Positions 20,656 to 31,860 of a stretch of 64,000 nucleotides of DNA are shown one piece after another (the stretch's first letter is position 1; the number at the start of each line of letters is the position of its first letter). The notes under the pieces are model-generated. The model ran no database searches, was not told where the DNA came from, and saw only the letters and a program-made list of their open reading frames with translations. Source of the stretch: Lepidostoma basale (Eukaryota; Arthropoda; Insecta; Trichoptera; Lepidostomatidae); contig JAHDVF020000221.1 in assembly GCA_022606425.2 (NCBI GenBank), positions 1 to 64,000 of the forward strand, given 5' to 3'. A program made the translations under genes and the position numbers.

Positions 20656-20875
20656 AATTAACATTTGTAGCACAATGTTTATTTGTAAACAAAGCTTTAT
20701 TAAAAATTAAAAAGTGATTAACTCAAACATGTTTCAGACACAGGAGCCCTTCAGTATAGTTAATTATTGTATAGGTATACAACATAAATATTCAAACAAT
20801 TTTTTCATGAATGCGTTTCGGTAGATTTTTCAACGAATCCGCAACACAAAGTTATGGAAAATATAGAAAAAATAA
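20656..20875. repeat. Decayed PLE-linked repeat
   Basis: CAAACATGTTTCAGACACAGG on the minus strand gives CTGAAGG, a poor stem and GAAACATGT (20726-20753), with A9 changed. The end CAACACAAAGTTATGGAAAA resembles other PLE-linked ends. Confidence 0.4.
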
Positions 20876-20918
20876 TCATTTGTAGTTTAATACCACCCAA
20901 TGTCTTGGGTGGGCGGCA

Positions 20919-21420
20919 TATGGCAATCTGAAGAAGTTTTTTAATAGTAAGATTCCCCGGTGTCTGAAAAGCAAAATGTATAATCAATGCGAACTTCCAG
21001 TATTGACGTATGGAGCAGAAACGCTAACCCTCACCAAGTCTACCATAAAGAGACTCCGTGTAGCACAGATGAAACACGAAAGAGCCATTCTACACGTTTA
21101 CTCTCAGACCGGATAAGAAATACTGAAATACGTAGAAGGTCGGGAGTAACAGATGTAGTCGCAAAGATAGCGAAGCTTAAATGGTAATTTGCGGGACATA
21201 TTGCCAGATTGGTAGACGATAGATGGACCAGAAGGGTGGTAGAGTGGAGACCCCGCGAAGACAAACGAAACAGAGGAAGACCCCCCACACGATGGTCCGA
21301 TGACATTGGAAGAATTGCTGGCGATTGGGTGCAAAAGGCACAAGACAGGGATAATTGGAGAACTATGGGGGAGGCCTTTGTTCAGCAGTGGACGACAACG
21401 ACTGTCTAAGAAGAAGAAGT
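20919..21420 (+). pseudogene. RTE-B LINE C-terminal remnant
   Basis: Frames joined by one shift read LPVLTYGAETLTLTKST, MKHERAILHVYS, RNTEIRRRSGVTDVVAKIAK, a W-stop, then FAGHIARLVDDRWTRRVVEW, RGRPPTRWSDDIGRIAG, AQDRDNWRTMGEAFVQQWTT-stop. This is the standard post-RT tail of RTE-clade LINEs in insects. The tail is AAGAAGAAG. 5'-truncated; stop and frameshift make it dead. Confidence 0.85.
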
Positions 21421-21499
21421 TTAATACCATTCAATTTTATATGCTGTTAACTATAATAATATCTAACAACATTTAAGAAAAATTCATAAAATTTATAAC

Positions 21500-21705
21500 A
21501 CATAAAAATATCACAATTTATTTTTATTCACTGAGAATGTCGCAATAGCTATTCGCCAACCGATGTTGGTATCATCAGGTGTTACAAAAAACTGTTTTTT
21601 GTATGTAACACCTGATTATACAAACATCAACAGTGTTTTAAATTTGAACAGTAATAATGTTGAAGTATCATAGTGTTTCGGCCAAAACAATGAACTATTT
21701 AAAAT
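21500..21705. repeat. P1 inverted-repeat element
   Basis: The minus core (CTGATGA, T, ACCAAC/GGTTGGC stem, GAA then T) is slightly decayed and the plus arm more so (CTGATTATACAAACAT). The outer motif TTGAAGTATCATAGTG and GGCCAAAACAATG marks the P1 end. Confidence 0.7.
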
Positions 21706-22684
21706 TTTATATTATCTGATTTATTATTTTTTGTTGTTGCGTGAACAATATTGTGAAATTCCAAAATTCTCTTATATAATATATATATATACTCGTAGAT
21801 GGCGTTGAAGATGCATTAGAACGTTTCGGAGGAAATCAGAAATAAAAAGAATACTTACAGATTTTAAATTAAATTGAGTAAACATACAATACGACGTATA
21901 ACTTATAAAACGACGTAAAAACATTTTGATTTGTAAATGATTTTTTTTATATTTTAATGTTTTTATTAGAACATGTGTTGGAAGATATCTACTAGTCATA
22001 ATCTAATTTTGTATTTAATATTATAAAAAATATCACTTACCTATATGTTATGACATTGTAAGATATTAACATGTTTTGTATTGCAATAATACTATTTATC
22101 ATATAGATCATTTGTACAGAAAGAAATAGAGAAAAAAAAACGGAATGAAAATAATTATGAAACTAGGAAATCAGTATTACTCACGATTGTGAAATTACAT
22201 TTTTGAGAACGCCAACGACAAACATTATTTTCTATGATACCATAGAGCCGGGCAATGGAAAAGATATCGTTTATTTCTACGCACTCACTACAATAACCTT
22301 AAAAATCAATCATGGCTTCTGTGTACTTGAAGATTCAAGAACTCTACCTCTTTTAATACGGTCAGTAAAACTATTTTATTATGAACTTTAGATGTGTAAA
22401 ACGAAGCACATTACACAAAAAACACTTCAATCAGAAATTACTACGCGCAGGTAAAAGGCAAACAATATGGCCACTCATTTAAAATGGTGCAATATTATTC
22501 AGCGCGAGTACTTTATTTATTGTTACCTTCTATATGATTCGAATTTCAAAACACTCATCTATTCACGTGTCGCCATTTTATATTGAAATTTCGCTTAAAC
22601 GGTGTCACATAAAACTAAGTGTTGTTTAGAGTGATTAAAATTTACAATTATATTAACTTATAAACAGTGTTTTCTTCTTTTACT
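21706..22684. other. No gene; short (TA)n at 21779-21792
   Basis: Nearly 1 kb of unassigned AT-rich sequence. Confidence 0.4.
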
Positions 22685-22957
22685 TGTAGACTAAAGAGTC
22701 TGTTATTACAGGATATTCTTCATGTGATGCTGAACTCCAGCTGTCCCTCCATCTTTTTGGATGACTCCCTGGGGTAGACTGCATCAATCTATGCATTTCT
22801 TGTGGGATTAGTTGGTACCAGTACTGCTAACATTGTCTCCCTCATTTTACCTCATCTTAAACCATGCAGACCTTTTGGTTTGTGGTTTTTCTAACATGAT
22901 CACGAAGAGTCTTCCAAGCAATAGCACAGTTGTCTTCAGCATACTTTTGATCTTCGC
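22685..22957 (-). pseudogene. RTE-A remnant
   Basis: The minus frames read AEDNCAIAWKTLRDHVRKT, NQKVCMV, then GSHPKRWRDSWSSASHEEYP, colinear with the 6.53-6.80 kb copy (MLRDCVKNTNIKEICEV, GGSPKIWKNSWEST). Stops between blocks; no tail. Confidence 0.6.
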
Positions 22958-23047
22958 AGTGTATAATAAACGGTGACAGTGTATAATTATAAATAGTCAA
23001 CATCAAAATTGGTAAGTTCACAAAATCATATTCATTAACAATAACAA

Positions 23048-23513
23048 TAAACGACCTCGCCGTTTTACCGCAGGGATAGGCAAAGAGAATGGACCGCCAC
23101 ACTACTATATCTTGACACACCTCTCAAGATTCCTCTACATTCATACAACTTTAATAATGATTCTTCCGACTTTAATAATGATAAACCTTTAAAAATTTAT
23201 TAATTTGGTCATGCCATATTTTCCTCGGTCTTCCTCTTCCGTACTATATTATCGTACAGTGATCCATTCATATTTTTGTTCGTAATACCTTCTTCCTCTC
23301 TACATTTCTTTCTTACCAGCATTTGAAATTCTGTCCTACATCGTTCTACAACTAATGCGTCTTAAGGACCTCATCTCAACCGCATTCATTCTGCTTTCAT
23401 TCTTCTTCTGCCAGTTCCATGCTTCGCTTCCGTATATAAGGGCTAGGACTAGAACTCCATTGTGAACGCCCATTTTCGCTTTCTCAGATAAATTCTTGTT
23501 TGCAATAACGATT
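23048..23513 (-). pseudogene. TL LINE (subfamily c), 3' portion
   Basis: CGCCGTTTTACCGCAGGGATAG through CTTCGCTTCCGTATATAAGG: minus TL from the 3' end back to the YGSEAW codons. The coding is broken by many stops. Resembles 42.0-42.5 and 62.1-62.5 kb. Confidence 0.75.
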
Positions 23514-23982
23514 TTTATAGCATCATTAACTTTGTTAAATATTTACATATTTATTGGTTATTTTTAAAACCTAGTTATTTTAAACACTCAGAGATTAACG
23601 TATTAAAATGTTTTTCTTTGAACGTACACAATACATTTCTAAATAATTACAATTTCGAACCTCATTTCCAAACAATCTGAAATGTGTGAGGAATTTTGAA
23701 ATACAATATATTCTATTGTAGCGTATTCTCTTCCGCCGCCCTATTTTGCCTTGGAAATGAGGAAACCACAGAAAACCCATCAAAGTGGTACATAATACAA
23801 TCAACCCCTCTGATTCAAAGAAATAGTATTATTTTCTACATAATTGAAATAAGTTTATAAATGATTAATGTTGATTGGTTTTAAACTTGTTTTAACCTGT
23901 GACCTTGCTTCTATCCCTGAATTTCATTATACATTTGGGTTTATTTATTTTATAAATTTTCATTTTTTTGTAATACGAGTTT
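23514..23982. other. No recognised feature
   Basis: Unassigned. Confidence 0.4.
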
Positions 23983-24113
23983 ATAGTGATTATAACGACC
24001 CTTATGTATGGAGGCGAACTATGGAACTGTCAAAACAAGGATAATAATAGGATATTTGCAGTAGAAATGAGATCTCTTGGACGAATGTGCGGAAAATTTG
24101 TGAATGATAGAGA

Positions 24114-24249
24114 TTATAATATCCCATTTTCTTTTAATACACTGAGAGTGTCGCGACAGCTGTTTCGCCAACCAATGTTGGCGTCATCAGGTGTTACAAT
24201 AAACTCTTATTGTAACACCTGATGATGATGATCGGTTGACGAAACAACT
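24114..24249. repeat. P1 core block, copy 1 (in TL)
   Basis: Appears identical over 136 bp to 24712-24847 at an offset of 598 bp. It contains opposed minus and plus cores but lacks the outer arms of P1. Inside a TL coding remnant. Confidence 0.85.
24155..24190 (-). ncRNA. Hammerhead ribozyme core (P1)
   Basis: On the minus strand CTGATGA, extra C, stem GCCAAC/GGTTGGC, GAA, self-complementary ACAGCTGT, C. Core positions intact. Confidence 0.65.
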
Positions 24250-24639
24250 CTAATGAAAATATAAAAGTGAATGCGGTCAGAATAAAAGTATTATGAACAA
24301 AATAATGAAAGAAACATTAAGGTGGTTTAAAGAAATAATGGTAAAAATAGAATTTATTGATGATGTAAATTAAACTAGAAATAATAGAAGACAGAGGAAA
24401 ATAATCAAGATCAAATAAATCAAATATTATATGTTGGTCGCGTGAATGCATGACACGACGTATGAATGTTGAGGAAATTATGTCAGGAAAGAAAATGTTG
24501 ACAGTTAATTCTTTCTGCCAACACATTCGGGGAGACGGCGTGATGGTTAGTTAGTTTTGTAATATTTAGTTATTGAATTTTTCATGCTGTGAATTTCAAT
24601 GTTTAAGGGGGAAATACGCAATTCTCAGTGATATAATTT

Positions 24640-24930
24640 GTAAATAGTCCATTGTTTTGGCCGAAACACTATGATACTTCAACATTATTACTGTTTAAAT
24701 TTGAAACACTGTTATAATATCCCATTTTCTTTTAATACACTGAGAGTGTCGCGACAGCTGTTTCGCCAACCAATGTTGGCGTCATCAGGTGTTACAATAA
24801 ACTCTTATTGTAACACCTGATGATGATGATCGGTTGACGAAACAACTGTCGCGACAATGTCGGTGAATAAAAAGAAATTATGATTTTATAATAGTGTTTT
24901 AAATTTTAACAGTTATATAATTTCTACTCA
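24640..24930. repeat. P1 inverted-repeat element
   Basis: Fuller P1 copy. The left end TCCATTGTTTTGGCCGAAAC and AACATTATTACTG is followed by the inner palindromic pair and then GTGTTTTAAATTTTAACAG on the right. Source-like context for the block duplicated at 24114. Confidence 0.8.
24753..24788 (-). ncRNA. Hammerhead ribozyme core (P1)
   Basis: Same sequence as the core at 24155-24190. The opposing plus arm (CTGATGATGATGATCGG, GACGAAACAACTG) is mismatched in stem II. Confidence 0.65.
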
Positions 24931-25124
24931 TTTATTCCACTTTCATCATTATTATGTCAGCTCTAAGCTTTATTTCTATACCTAAAGTTTAGGACCAGAC
25001 ATTACGAACTGCTATCTTTGGTTAAGGTGATATAATTTATAATTGCAATATTCATTTTGTTCCCAGCGACACTTTGTAGATGTTACTTACGTTCATCTAT
25101 TTTATTAAACATATTTTGATAAAT

Positions 25125-25230
25125 TTTTACCGTTCTTTCGATGATGAAGATTTAAAAACTTTGAAACATGTGAAGAAAATAAACTTAAAAGTGAAAAATC
25201 AATGTTTTTTAATAAACCATGGTTGATGAA
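25125..25230 (+). repeat. P4 fragment with degraded core
   Basis: CGATGATGAAGATTT (from 25139), AAACTTTGAAACATGTG and AAAATAAACTTAAAAGTG align with the plus arm of P4. Position 17 is G. Confidence 0.55.
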
Positions 25231-25659
25231 TTGATAAAACCAATATTTCCAAATAAAACTTTGAATCAATGTTTACGTAATTTCGTACAACCGCTATTAT
25301 TATTTTAAAAGTGGGGATCTAAAACCAATGCTTCATAGACCTAGAAGCTTTCCAAGTGTAGGGGAAAGCTTTCATTTCCTGTTGCTCTGCTGCACCAAGT
25401 GACTGGAAAATATTGAAGGCGCTCGACTGAGATTCCGATAAAAGATTACGTTACTTGAGAATGGCTCGATCCCTCTTTTGTTTAACCGTTGAACCATATA
25501 ACCGTTTGTAAAACAATGTTCGTGTAAAAAGGACATTTCTATAATAAATAATAATTAAAAAGCAACCATTTCTTATATTAACAATTGAAATATATAATTA
25601 TTTGTTTTATGTATTATAGAATTTTAGCCAACCCATTTTTTCAAATATTTGTAACACAA
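25231..25659. other. No recognised feature
   Basis: Unassigned. Confidence 0.4.
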
Positions 25660-26200
25660 TTTCTTCTTGTTCTTCTTCTTCTTCTTCAGCCTATACCCGT
25701 TACTCTATCCTGTGCAGACTGCATCCAGGTTATTCCGACGTGTCTGTTCAGATCATCCTTCCACCGTAGTTGCGGTCGCCTTGCACTTCTCTTTGTCGTC
25801 CACGGTCTAAAAGACAGCAGTCTTCTTGTCCATTTTTTATCTGAGCTTCTGGCTACGCGACCTGCCTATTGCCATTTTAGAGTCGCCACCCGGTGGATGA
25901 TGTCAGTGACCTTTGATTTTCCTCTCACCGTATCATTTCTGACTCTATCTCTTAGACTTATTTCTAACAAGGCTCTTTCCATGGCTCTTTGGGTCACTCG
26001 TAGTTTCTCGGCACTTTGTTTGGACAATGTAACAGTTTCAAGACCATAAATACCAACTGGCAGAACGCAGGCTTCATAGACTTTTCGTTTCAGGTTGAGC
26101 GGTATTTTCCGGTTTTTAAGGATGTTACACATGTTTCCGAAAGCTGCCCAGCTTAGTCCAATTCTTATTTTTAGCTCTATGGTTTGGTTATCTCAAAGCT
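25660..26200 (-). pseudogene. RTE-B LINE C-terminal remnant
   Basis: The minus frame includes IELKIRIGLSWAAFGNMCNI, YEACVLPVGIYGLETVTLSK, TQRAMERALLEISLRDRVRN, IHRVATLKWQ, then after a stop RWKDDLNRHVGITWMQSA. This follows RTE-clade order after the RT domain. The (GAA)n tail lies at 25661-25688. Near-identical blocks occur at 60.7-61.15 kb, so this subfamily is repeated locally. Confidence 0.85.
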
Positions 26201-26214
26201 TTAATATTTCTTAT

Positions 26215-26345
26215 ATTGTATAATTGTCTTCACTTTGTGTTGTAGATTTACATTTGAATAAATAGAATAACACTTTGTATTTTAAAATGTTAATTTTTGA
26301 TTTGCAGACATGTTTCGGCTGTCACCTAATCTTCTACGATGATAA
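26215..26345 (-). repeat. Further inverted-repeat family piece with decayed hammerhead core
   Basis: TGCAGACATGTTTCGGCTGTC: the minus strand gives TAGAAGA for CTGANGA, a short GGT/GCC stem, GAA, ACATGT, C (26307-26336). The box has two changes. Confidence 0.4.
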
Positions 26346-26825
26346 AACAAGGAACGAATATTAAGGTAAAAATGTATGCCATTTTTATTATTACCAATTA
26401 AAATTTAGTTAAGTAATCTTTTCGAGCACACAAAAAAATACTTAATTTTTTACAAAGATTTATTTTATCATATGGGAATCATATGTCTGCCTTCTAAAGT
26501 CATTATTAGTATGGATAAAAAATGCCATTCCATATTATATAATAAAAATTTTAGATAACACATATTTTCTTTAATATTTATTATTGAATATGAAGTTTTT
26601 ACATCATTGTTTAAGTTATGAATACATTAAGAATAGTCTACAGAATTCACTTGCTAAGATACCCCAATCACCTAACGCTAACTAGGCTTTTTAACGCTAG
26701 AATTGGTGACGTGCCTTTGAAAGGAGTTAAAGAGAAATACAACGAAGATGTAATTAACAGTAATAGTGAACTGATAGATATATATATGCCGTAAATGAAC
26801 TAAGAAAAAACTATACGAATAGTCG
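26346..26825. other. Mostly unassigned; P5 end at about 26570-26640
   Basis: TTGAATATGAAGTTTTTACATCATTG matches P5 ends. The rest is not recognised. Confidence 0.4.
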
Positions 26826-27020
26826 GATATACCGGTGGTAGTCTAGGGGACAGAACGCTTGGCTACCTGATGATTGGACTTGGGTTCAAGCCTGGACACG
26901 ACCAGATTCATTCTTCATAATAATGAGCTATTTTTTGCTCCCATTGAAGATTGTAAAATAAATTCTAATATCATTGATATAAATCCTTGATGTTAGTTTT
27001 TTTTTTAAATAATAAAACAT
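26826..27020 (+). repeat. tRNA-derived SINE S2
   Basis: Head GTGGTAGTCTAGGGGACAGAAC, GCTTGG and GGGTTCAAGCCTGG resemble a tRNA with A and B boxes. Body GAAGATTGTAAAATAAATTC, ATTGATATAAATCCTTGATG, then a T/A-rich tail. Other copies lie at 28.78 kb (minus) and 51.2 kb. Confidence 0.8.
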
Positions 27021-27249
27021 ATGTATTAATTGAATATAGATATACATTACATTAACAAAACAAGTTATATATTTCCATTATTATTTTAATATGTATATGG
27101 CTGTTTTTTGTTAATTAGTTTAGTATAATATTATACTAGAAAACAACAAACAAACCTGAGGAATTTTAGATGTAGTTACGTCGATGGATGTTTCAAAAAG
27201 CCTTGTAAACTTACAATAGTTAGCAACTCTGAAGTCTTAATCCAACGCT

Positions 27250-27625
27250 AATGTGTATACGAGTATAAGCGAAATATGGAACTACCAAAAGACAGATGAA
27301 AGCAGAATAAATGCGTTATATATAAGATCCTATAGATATATTTTTGGTAAAGCGATGTTTGACGTAATATAGAGCGGAAGAACACATTATGAACAAAATA
27401 ATGAAAGAATCACTACGTTGCCGTTGGTTTATTTAAAGATTTTAATAGAGTTCGGAGTCTTCCCTTAAAAATGCAGATGTAATAACCAAATTATTAAAAT
27501 TTAAAAGTTCAAAAATGTTGAAAGTTTAATGAATCGATGTGCGTATGAATGTGGAAGAATCTGGAGACGTTTATCAGGATAGAGAAGTGTGACGGTTCAT
27601 TCTATCTGACTACCTTTTCGGGACT
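27250..27625 (+). pseudogene. TL LINE remnant, highly decayed
   Basis: GAAATATGGAACTACC, AAAGCAGAATAAATGCG, GAACAAAATAATGAAAG, GTATGAATGTGGAAG and TGACTACCTTTTCGGGA preserve TL order with large deletions. No tail. Confidence 0.65.
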
Positions 27626-27639
27626 TATTGAATTTGTTA

Positions 27640-28310
27640 TTATGTATATAAGTCTTATTTTTTGTAAACTATTCAATTTAAAAAAAAAATTTGATGAATC
27701 ACAATTATATTTTTATTTTTTGAGACAGCTGTTTTGTCAAACTATGTTGAAATCATCAGTTGTTACAATAATACGAGCATATTAAATGTTACAATAATGT
27801 AGCAAAAAAATAATATTGCTACCTTTAACTTTTGTCACCTTTCTTATTAAGGTTATCTGTTTCCTTATATTGTTTATCGTCTTTAATTTATTCTGTTTTG
27901 TCGTTTTTGACTCTTTATTATGTATAATTGTTCCTTCTAATTACTGTTTTTATTATTATTATTATATCTTCCACCATTAATATTCTCTCCTATAAATAGT
28001 AACTACCCGTTTTTTTAATTAAAACATTTAGATACCTAACTCAATTTCAGCGAGAACTTCAAAATTATATCAAAGAAATTATTCAAATTTATATAGGAAC
28101 AAATACACACAAAGGTTCGAAAAATCATGAAAATTTGACATTTGATATATTATTGTAACACCATATTATGTCAACATAGGTTGACGAAACAGCTGCCGCG
28201 AAAAATAAATATATAATTGTGATACATAAAACAAAGTTTTATAATTGAACAGTTTATAATGTTTGTATCAGTGTTTCGGCCAAAACAATGGACAATATTA
28301 TTTTTTGTAT
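27640..28310. repeat. P1 element with ~350-bp interior
   Basis: The left minus core (about 27724-27761) has CTGATGA but CAAAA for GAAAC. The right plus arm (28150-28200) keeps GTCAAC/GTTGAC and GAAACAGCTG but lost CTGATGA. The interior matches 56815-57115 in inverted sense (CAATTTCAGCGAGAACTTC, GGTTCGAAAAATCA), so P1 has its own internal sequence. Confidence 0.7.
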
Positions 28311-28382
28311 GAAGTCTCAGAATAGGAATAAGCAGCAAAACATCAATTTAAAATAGTGTCATTTTACGTTATTTATTGTACT

Positions 28383-29205
28383 TTCTAACAAACTAACTAA
28401 CCATTACGCCGTTTCCCTGAAGTGGTATGCAGAAAGACTGGATCGTCCTACTGTTCTTTCCTGGCATACTTTTCTCCCGTCCTCAACATTTATACATCGT
28501 TTCATGTAGTACTCATGTGGCCGACATTAAATTTATTTTATTCATTTGATCTTGCTATGTTTTCCTTAGTCTTCTTCTATTAACTGTTCCGTTTACATTA
28601 TTTCTTTCTTCATTCAACGTTTCTATGTGTCAAAATCTTAACAAATCTTTTTTTTTGTTCATAAAGCTTATATTCGCATTGCAGTCATTTTATTTTATTT
28701 GCATATTTAATGTATTTTTTTTAAATGATATAAAACTCTATAATAAATAATTAAAACTGCTAAAATCTTATCTCGTTTTTTTAAAGACTAACACCAAGGA
28801 TTTAAATCAATGATATTAGAATTTATTTTACAATCTTCAATGTAAGCAGAAAATAGCTCATTATTATGAAGAAGGAATCTGGTCGTGTCTAGGCTCGAAC
28901 CCAAGTCCTCTTGATCAAAAGCCAAGCGTTCTATCCCCTAGACCAATTCGTCGTATGTTTGCAATAGACTTTTGATTATTGTAATTACATATGCAGTACT
29001 TAATTTAGGTTGTAGCGTTGTTGTAAATAATTTAACAACACTTTTTGCACTGCTTTATTTGTTTAAACGAAATAAACGATTTCGCTTCCACTATGCATTA
29101 ATCTAAGAGATTTCATATATTCATATATTGTAATAATTCTAGTTTCATCCTTATTTTGCCAGTCTCATGCATATTTTCTATGCATTTTAATTTCAATTGG
29201 TTAAA
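28383..29205 (-). pseudogene. TL LINE remnant interrupted by S2
   Basis: Minus TL from CTAACCATTACGCCG to about 28715, then a gap containing S2 and ~120 bp of other sequence, then GAGATTTCATATATTC and CCTTATTTTGCCAGTC to about 29205. Decayed throughout. Confidence 0.6.
28775..28958 (-). repeat. S2 SINE
   Basis: Minus copy: CTAGACACGACCAGATTCC-type junction, CTCGAACCCAAG (B box), CTATCCCCTAGACC (A box). The tail faces left. Confidence 0.8.
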
Positions 29206-29735
29206 ACTTCTATTTAATACAAATCATATTTAAAGAAAAGATTAGATTGTGGAGTCGGCAGTAAACAAATATGGCTTTAAAACATTAAGGAATGGAAGGA
29301 ACAGTAGACGATTTGTTTGAAAATAAAAACTTTCTACAAAATGATAGTCTACTTTTAGATAGATAATTAATTTCTAGCTTTGAATTCCCGTGTTTTGATA
29401 ACGATCGACCAATTCGATTTCAAATTTTCGATCGCTCCCCGTTGCGGTCGACAAATTGTGGCGAATAGCAGATAAAACGAGAAAAACGATCCTTGCCACC
29501 TTCCATTCCTGCTCCTAGAATCACGCTGACAAATCTATTTGTTCACCCACAACCGATAGTACAAAAGGAGAAAAAACACACAATTGTTGATTTCAGGGCG
29601 CATTACAAAACCTCCTACAATTATCCAATGCAGTCGTTTCATTTCTTGGTACATTAGCCGTTTCGAAGCAGGGACTTCAATATTTTAATAAATAAAAATA
29701 ACAAAAATATATTTAAATAAAAATGTATATACATA
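29206..29735. other. No recognised feature
   Basis: Includes a GC-richer stretch near 29400-29540 without a clear frame. Confidence 0.4.
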
Positions 29736-29843
29736 GTACATATTAATTAAATAGTCCATTGTTTTGGCCGAAACATTTAACATTTTAAACTGTTAAATTA
29801 AATAACATTGTTTTTTGTATCACAATTGTATTTTATTATACGT

Positions 29844-29879
29844 AACAGCTGTTTCATCAACCTATGTTGACATCATCAG
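29844..29879 (-). ncRNA. Hammerhead ribozyme core (P1)
   Basis: Minus: CTGATGA, extra T, GTCAAC/GTTGAT stem with an ATAG loop, GAA, ACAGCTGT, U at position 17 (allowed H). Confidence 0.65.
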
Positions 29880-30024
29880 GTGTTACAATAATATATCAAA
29901 TATCAAATTTTCCTGATTTTTCGAATCTTTATGTGTATTTGTTCTATACAAATACATGTTGCACAAATATACATAAAGATTCGAAAAATCAGGGAATTTG
30001 ACATTTGATATATTATTGTAGCAC

Positions 30025-30060
30025 CTGATGATGTCAACATAGATTGATGAAACAGCTGTC
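30025..30060 (+). ncRNA. Hammerhead ribozyme core (P1)
   Basis: CTGATGA, extra T, stem GTCAAC/ATTGAT (wobble and one weak pair), GAA, ACAGCTGT, C. Faces away from the minus core at 29844. Confidence 0.65.
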
Positions 30061-30254
30061 GCTTAAAATAAAATACAATTGGGATACAAAAAACAAATTT
30101 ATTTAATTTAACAGTTTAAGTATATATTAAGTTTAATTACAGAATGAAACCAGTTGGCGTTACTAACTCAAATTAAGTGATTTTTACTAAGTAAAAAAGT
30201 CTTTAATTTTATTTTTAAATTTGTCAAACCACCAAGTAATGGCTTCCTACCTAA

Positions 30255-30560
30255 CAAAATTGTCCATTGTTATTGCCAAAACACTCTGATTTTTCAACAT
30301 TATTACTGTTAAAATTTAAAACATTGTTATAATATCACAATTTCTCTTAATTCACTGAGAGTGTCGCGACAGCTGTTTCGCCATTCGATGTTGGCACCAT
30401 CAGGAGTGTTACTACAAATAGTTTATTCTACATACATCTAGTTTATTGTAACACTTGGTGATACAAACTTCTGTTGGCGAAACAGCTATCACGACACTCT
30501 CAGTGAATTAAAAGAAATTGTGATATTATAAGAGTGTTTTAAATTTTAACAGAAACAATA
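30255..30560. repeat. P1 inverted-repeat element
   Basis: Second P1 only ~130 bp after the previous one. The minus core 30368-30403 has CTGATGG (A9 to G), stem GCCAAC/ATGGC and ACAGCTGT. The plus arm (GTTGGCGAAACAGC) lost the box. Confidence 0.75.
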
Positions 30561-31084
30561 TTGTATTAGATTTTATTTAATATAACATATAATAATTGTA
30601 ATTTTAATTAATGACACAACAGGAAGAATATCAAATAAGTTAAGTATATCACATCGTTATTACATACGTAATATAGGAAAAGTTTTTAAAATTACATATT
30701 TACATTAGGTAAGGCAATCTGGAGTCTCTTTCTAGTCGCCAGTGTGAAGGTTCTGCAACTCTGCCTTTAATTTCCTAAGCCAACGGCAGCCGAGAACAAG
30801 GGCAAGAGCTTGTATTATACGCGAAGAATAAAAAAACAGTCAGGACACGGCAGCCATCTTGGGAAGCATGTTTCACCTGAATCCTTTTCAGGGCGTTTTT
30901 GTTATTGAAACCCTTTTCTGCCATGCGATCACGTACGGAAAAGTGAAGTCCTACCAAAATGGCCTCTTATTATTTTGTCCCCCTCTATTATTATTTCTCT
31001 CCCTTTCATTACAGACAAAAGAGGGAGATTTTGACGTGAGACTTAAACACAAAAAGGGACGCCACATATAAATATATATAAATA
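30561..31084. other. No recognised feature
   Basis: One 70-codon frame at 30859-31071 has no similarity I recognise and is probably chance. Confidence 0.4.
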
Positions 31085-31455
31085 TAACTAACAAACTAAC
31101 TTCTTGTGCGTAAACTTGCGTTAAAAATATCTTCTGCTTAATGCTTAAAATAAAATCTTCATAGATGGCGTTAGTGTGTAGATTGAATATACTACCATGC
31201 AAAGGGTGGTGTTGGAGATTAACATATATACAACTTTCATAAATTTGTCAGACATGGTGGTCATAAGAAAAATAAAAAGGTGGAATGGGCAATGTTGTAT
31301 TACATAAAGCGTGCGCTTAACCCAACCAATGACAGGTCATAAGTCCTGTAAACACCTTGATCAACCATATTCTGTTTCCAATGTGCATTTTCGTCTCTAT
31401 TGAGATACAATTAAATCATGAATTAACAACCCGCAATTGGTGAAATCCTACTAAA
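31085..31455 (+). repeat. TSat solo fragment
   Basis: AAAATCTTCATAGATGGCG, ACATAAAGCGTGCGCTTAAC, CAATGACAGGTCATAAG and TCTCTATTGAGATACAAT align with one array unit, same orientation. Confidence 0.8.
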
Positions 31456-31462
31456 TGGGTGA

Positions 31463-31860
31463 AACTAACTTATCATCACGCCGTCTCCCCGAAAGGGTAG
31501 GCAGAAAGAATGGACTGTCACATTTTAACCGATGCAGCACTCCATCCTTTTCTTTTTGCCCCGCTGCAGACGTGGTGTGATGGGTTGCGAACCTCATCGC
31601 CACCAATAGGCATTTCCCGCGCACATTTCGATCGTCCAACATCCACAATATAAATCTAATACAAATAATATAAAATACAATGATATAAAATAGAATAACA
31701 AAATAAAAATAATTTATTACATAATGTTATTTTTAGATGGTGCACATATTGACTATTTAATTTATGTTCCACGTGTCCACCATTTTTTTAATTAGCTGTA
31801 ATTAGGCACTTAAAACAAACCAACACCAGCAAGAACTTTAAAAAAATATTGAAGAAACTA
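31463..31860 (-). repeat. TLn element, long copy
   Basis: Minus: TL-type 3' end (CATCACGCCGTCTCCCCG, AGAATGGACTGTCACA), TLn head (GATGGGTTGCGAACCTCATC), then ~200 bp more (AGATGGTGCACATATTGAC, TAGCTGTAATTAGGCAC) shared only with 36541-37040. Confidence 0.75.

Larger units (their letters stand above)
23983..24553 (+). pseudogene. TL LINE split by a P1 core
   Basis: The left piece 23983-24112 (CCTTATGTATGGAGG, AGTAGAAATGAGATCTCTTG) and right piece 24250-24553 (GTGAATGCGGTC to GGGAGACGGCGTGATGG, TTAG) are colinear TL. The break falls at the YDRVTN codons and holds 136 bp of P1. Confidence 0.8.
29736..30125. repeat. P1 inverted-repeat element, both cores present
   Basis: Arms of ~130 bp (GTCCATTGTTTTGGCCG; CACAATTGTATTTTATTATA and complements) enclose opposed cores and an inverted inner piece (ATTTTTCGAATCTTTATGTG and complement). 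This is the most symmetric P1 copy. Confidence 0.85.

Noticed and set aside
24640..24930. P1 as an ordinary DNA-transposon MITE
   Set aside because: No constant short target duplication was seen at P1 ends, and the cores match PLE hammerheads; PLE origin is more likely, though not proven for P1 itself.
26826..26900. A tRNA gene in S2
   Set aside because: Recurrent with an identical non-tRNA body at 28.8 and 51.2 kb.
30859..31071. A 70-codon plus frame
   Set aside because: No similarity, no splice or promoter context.
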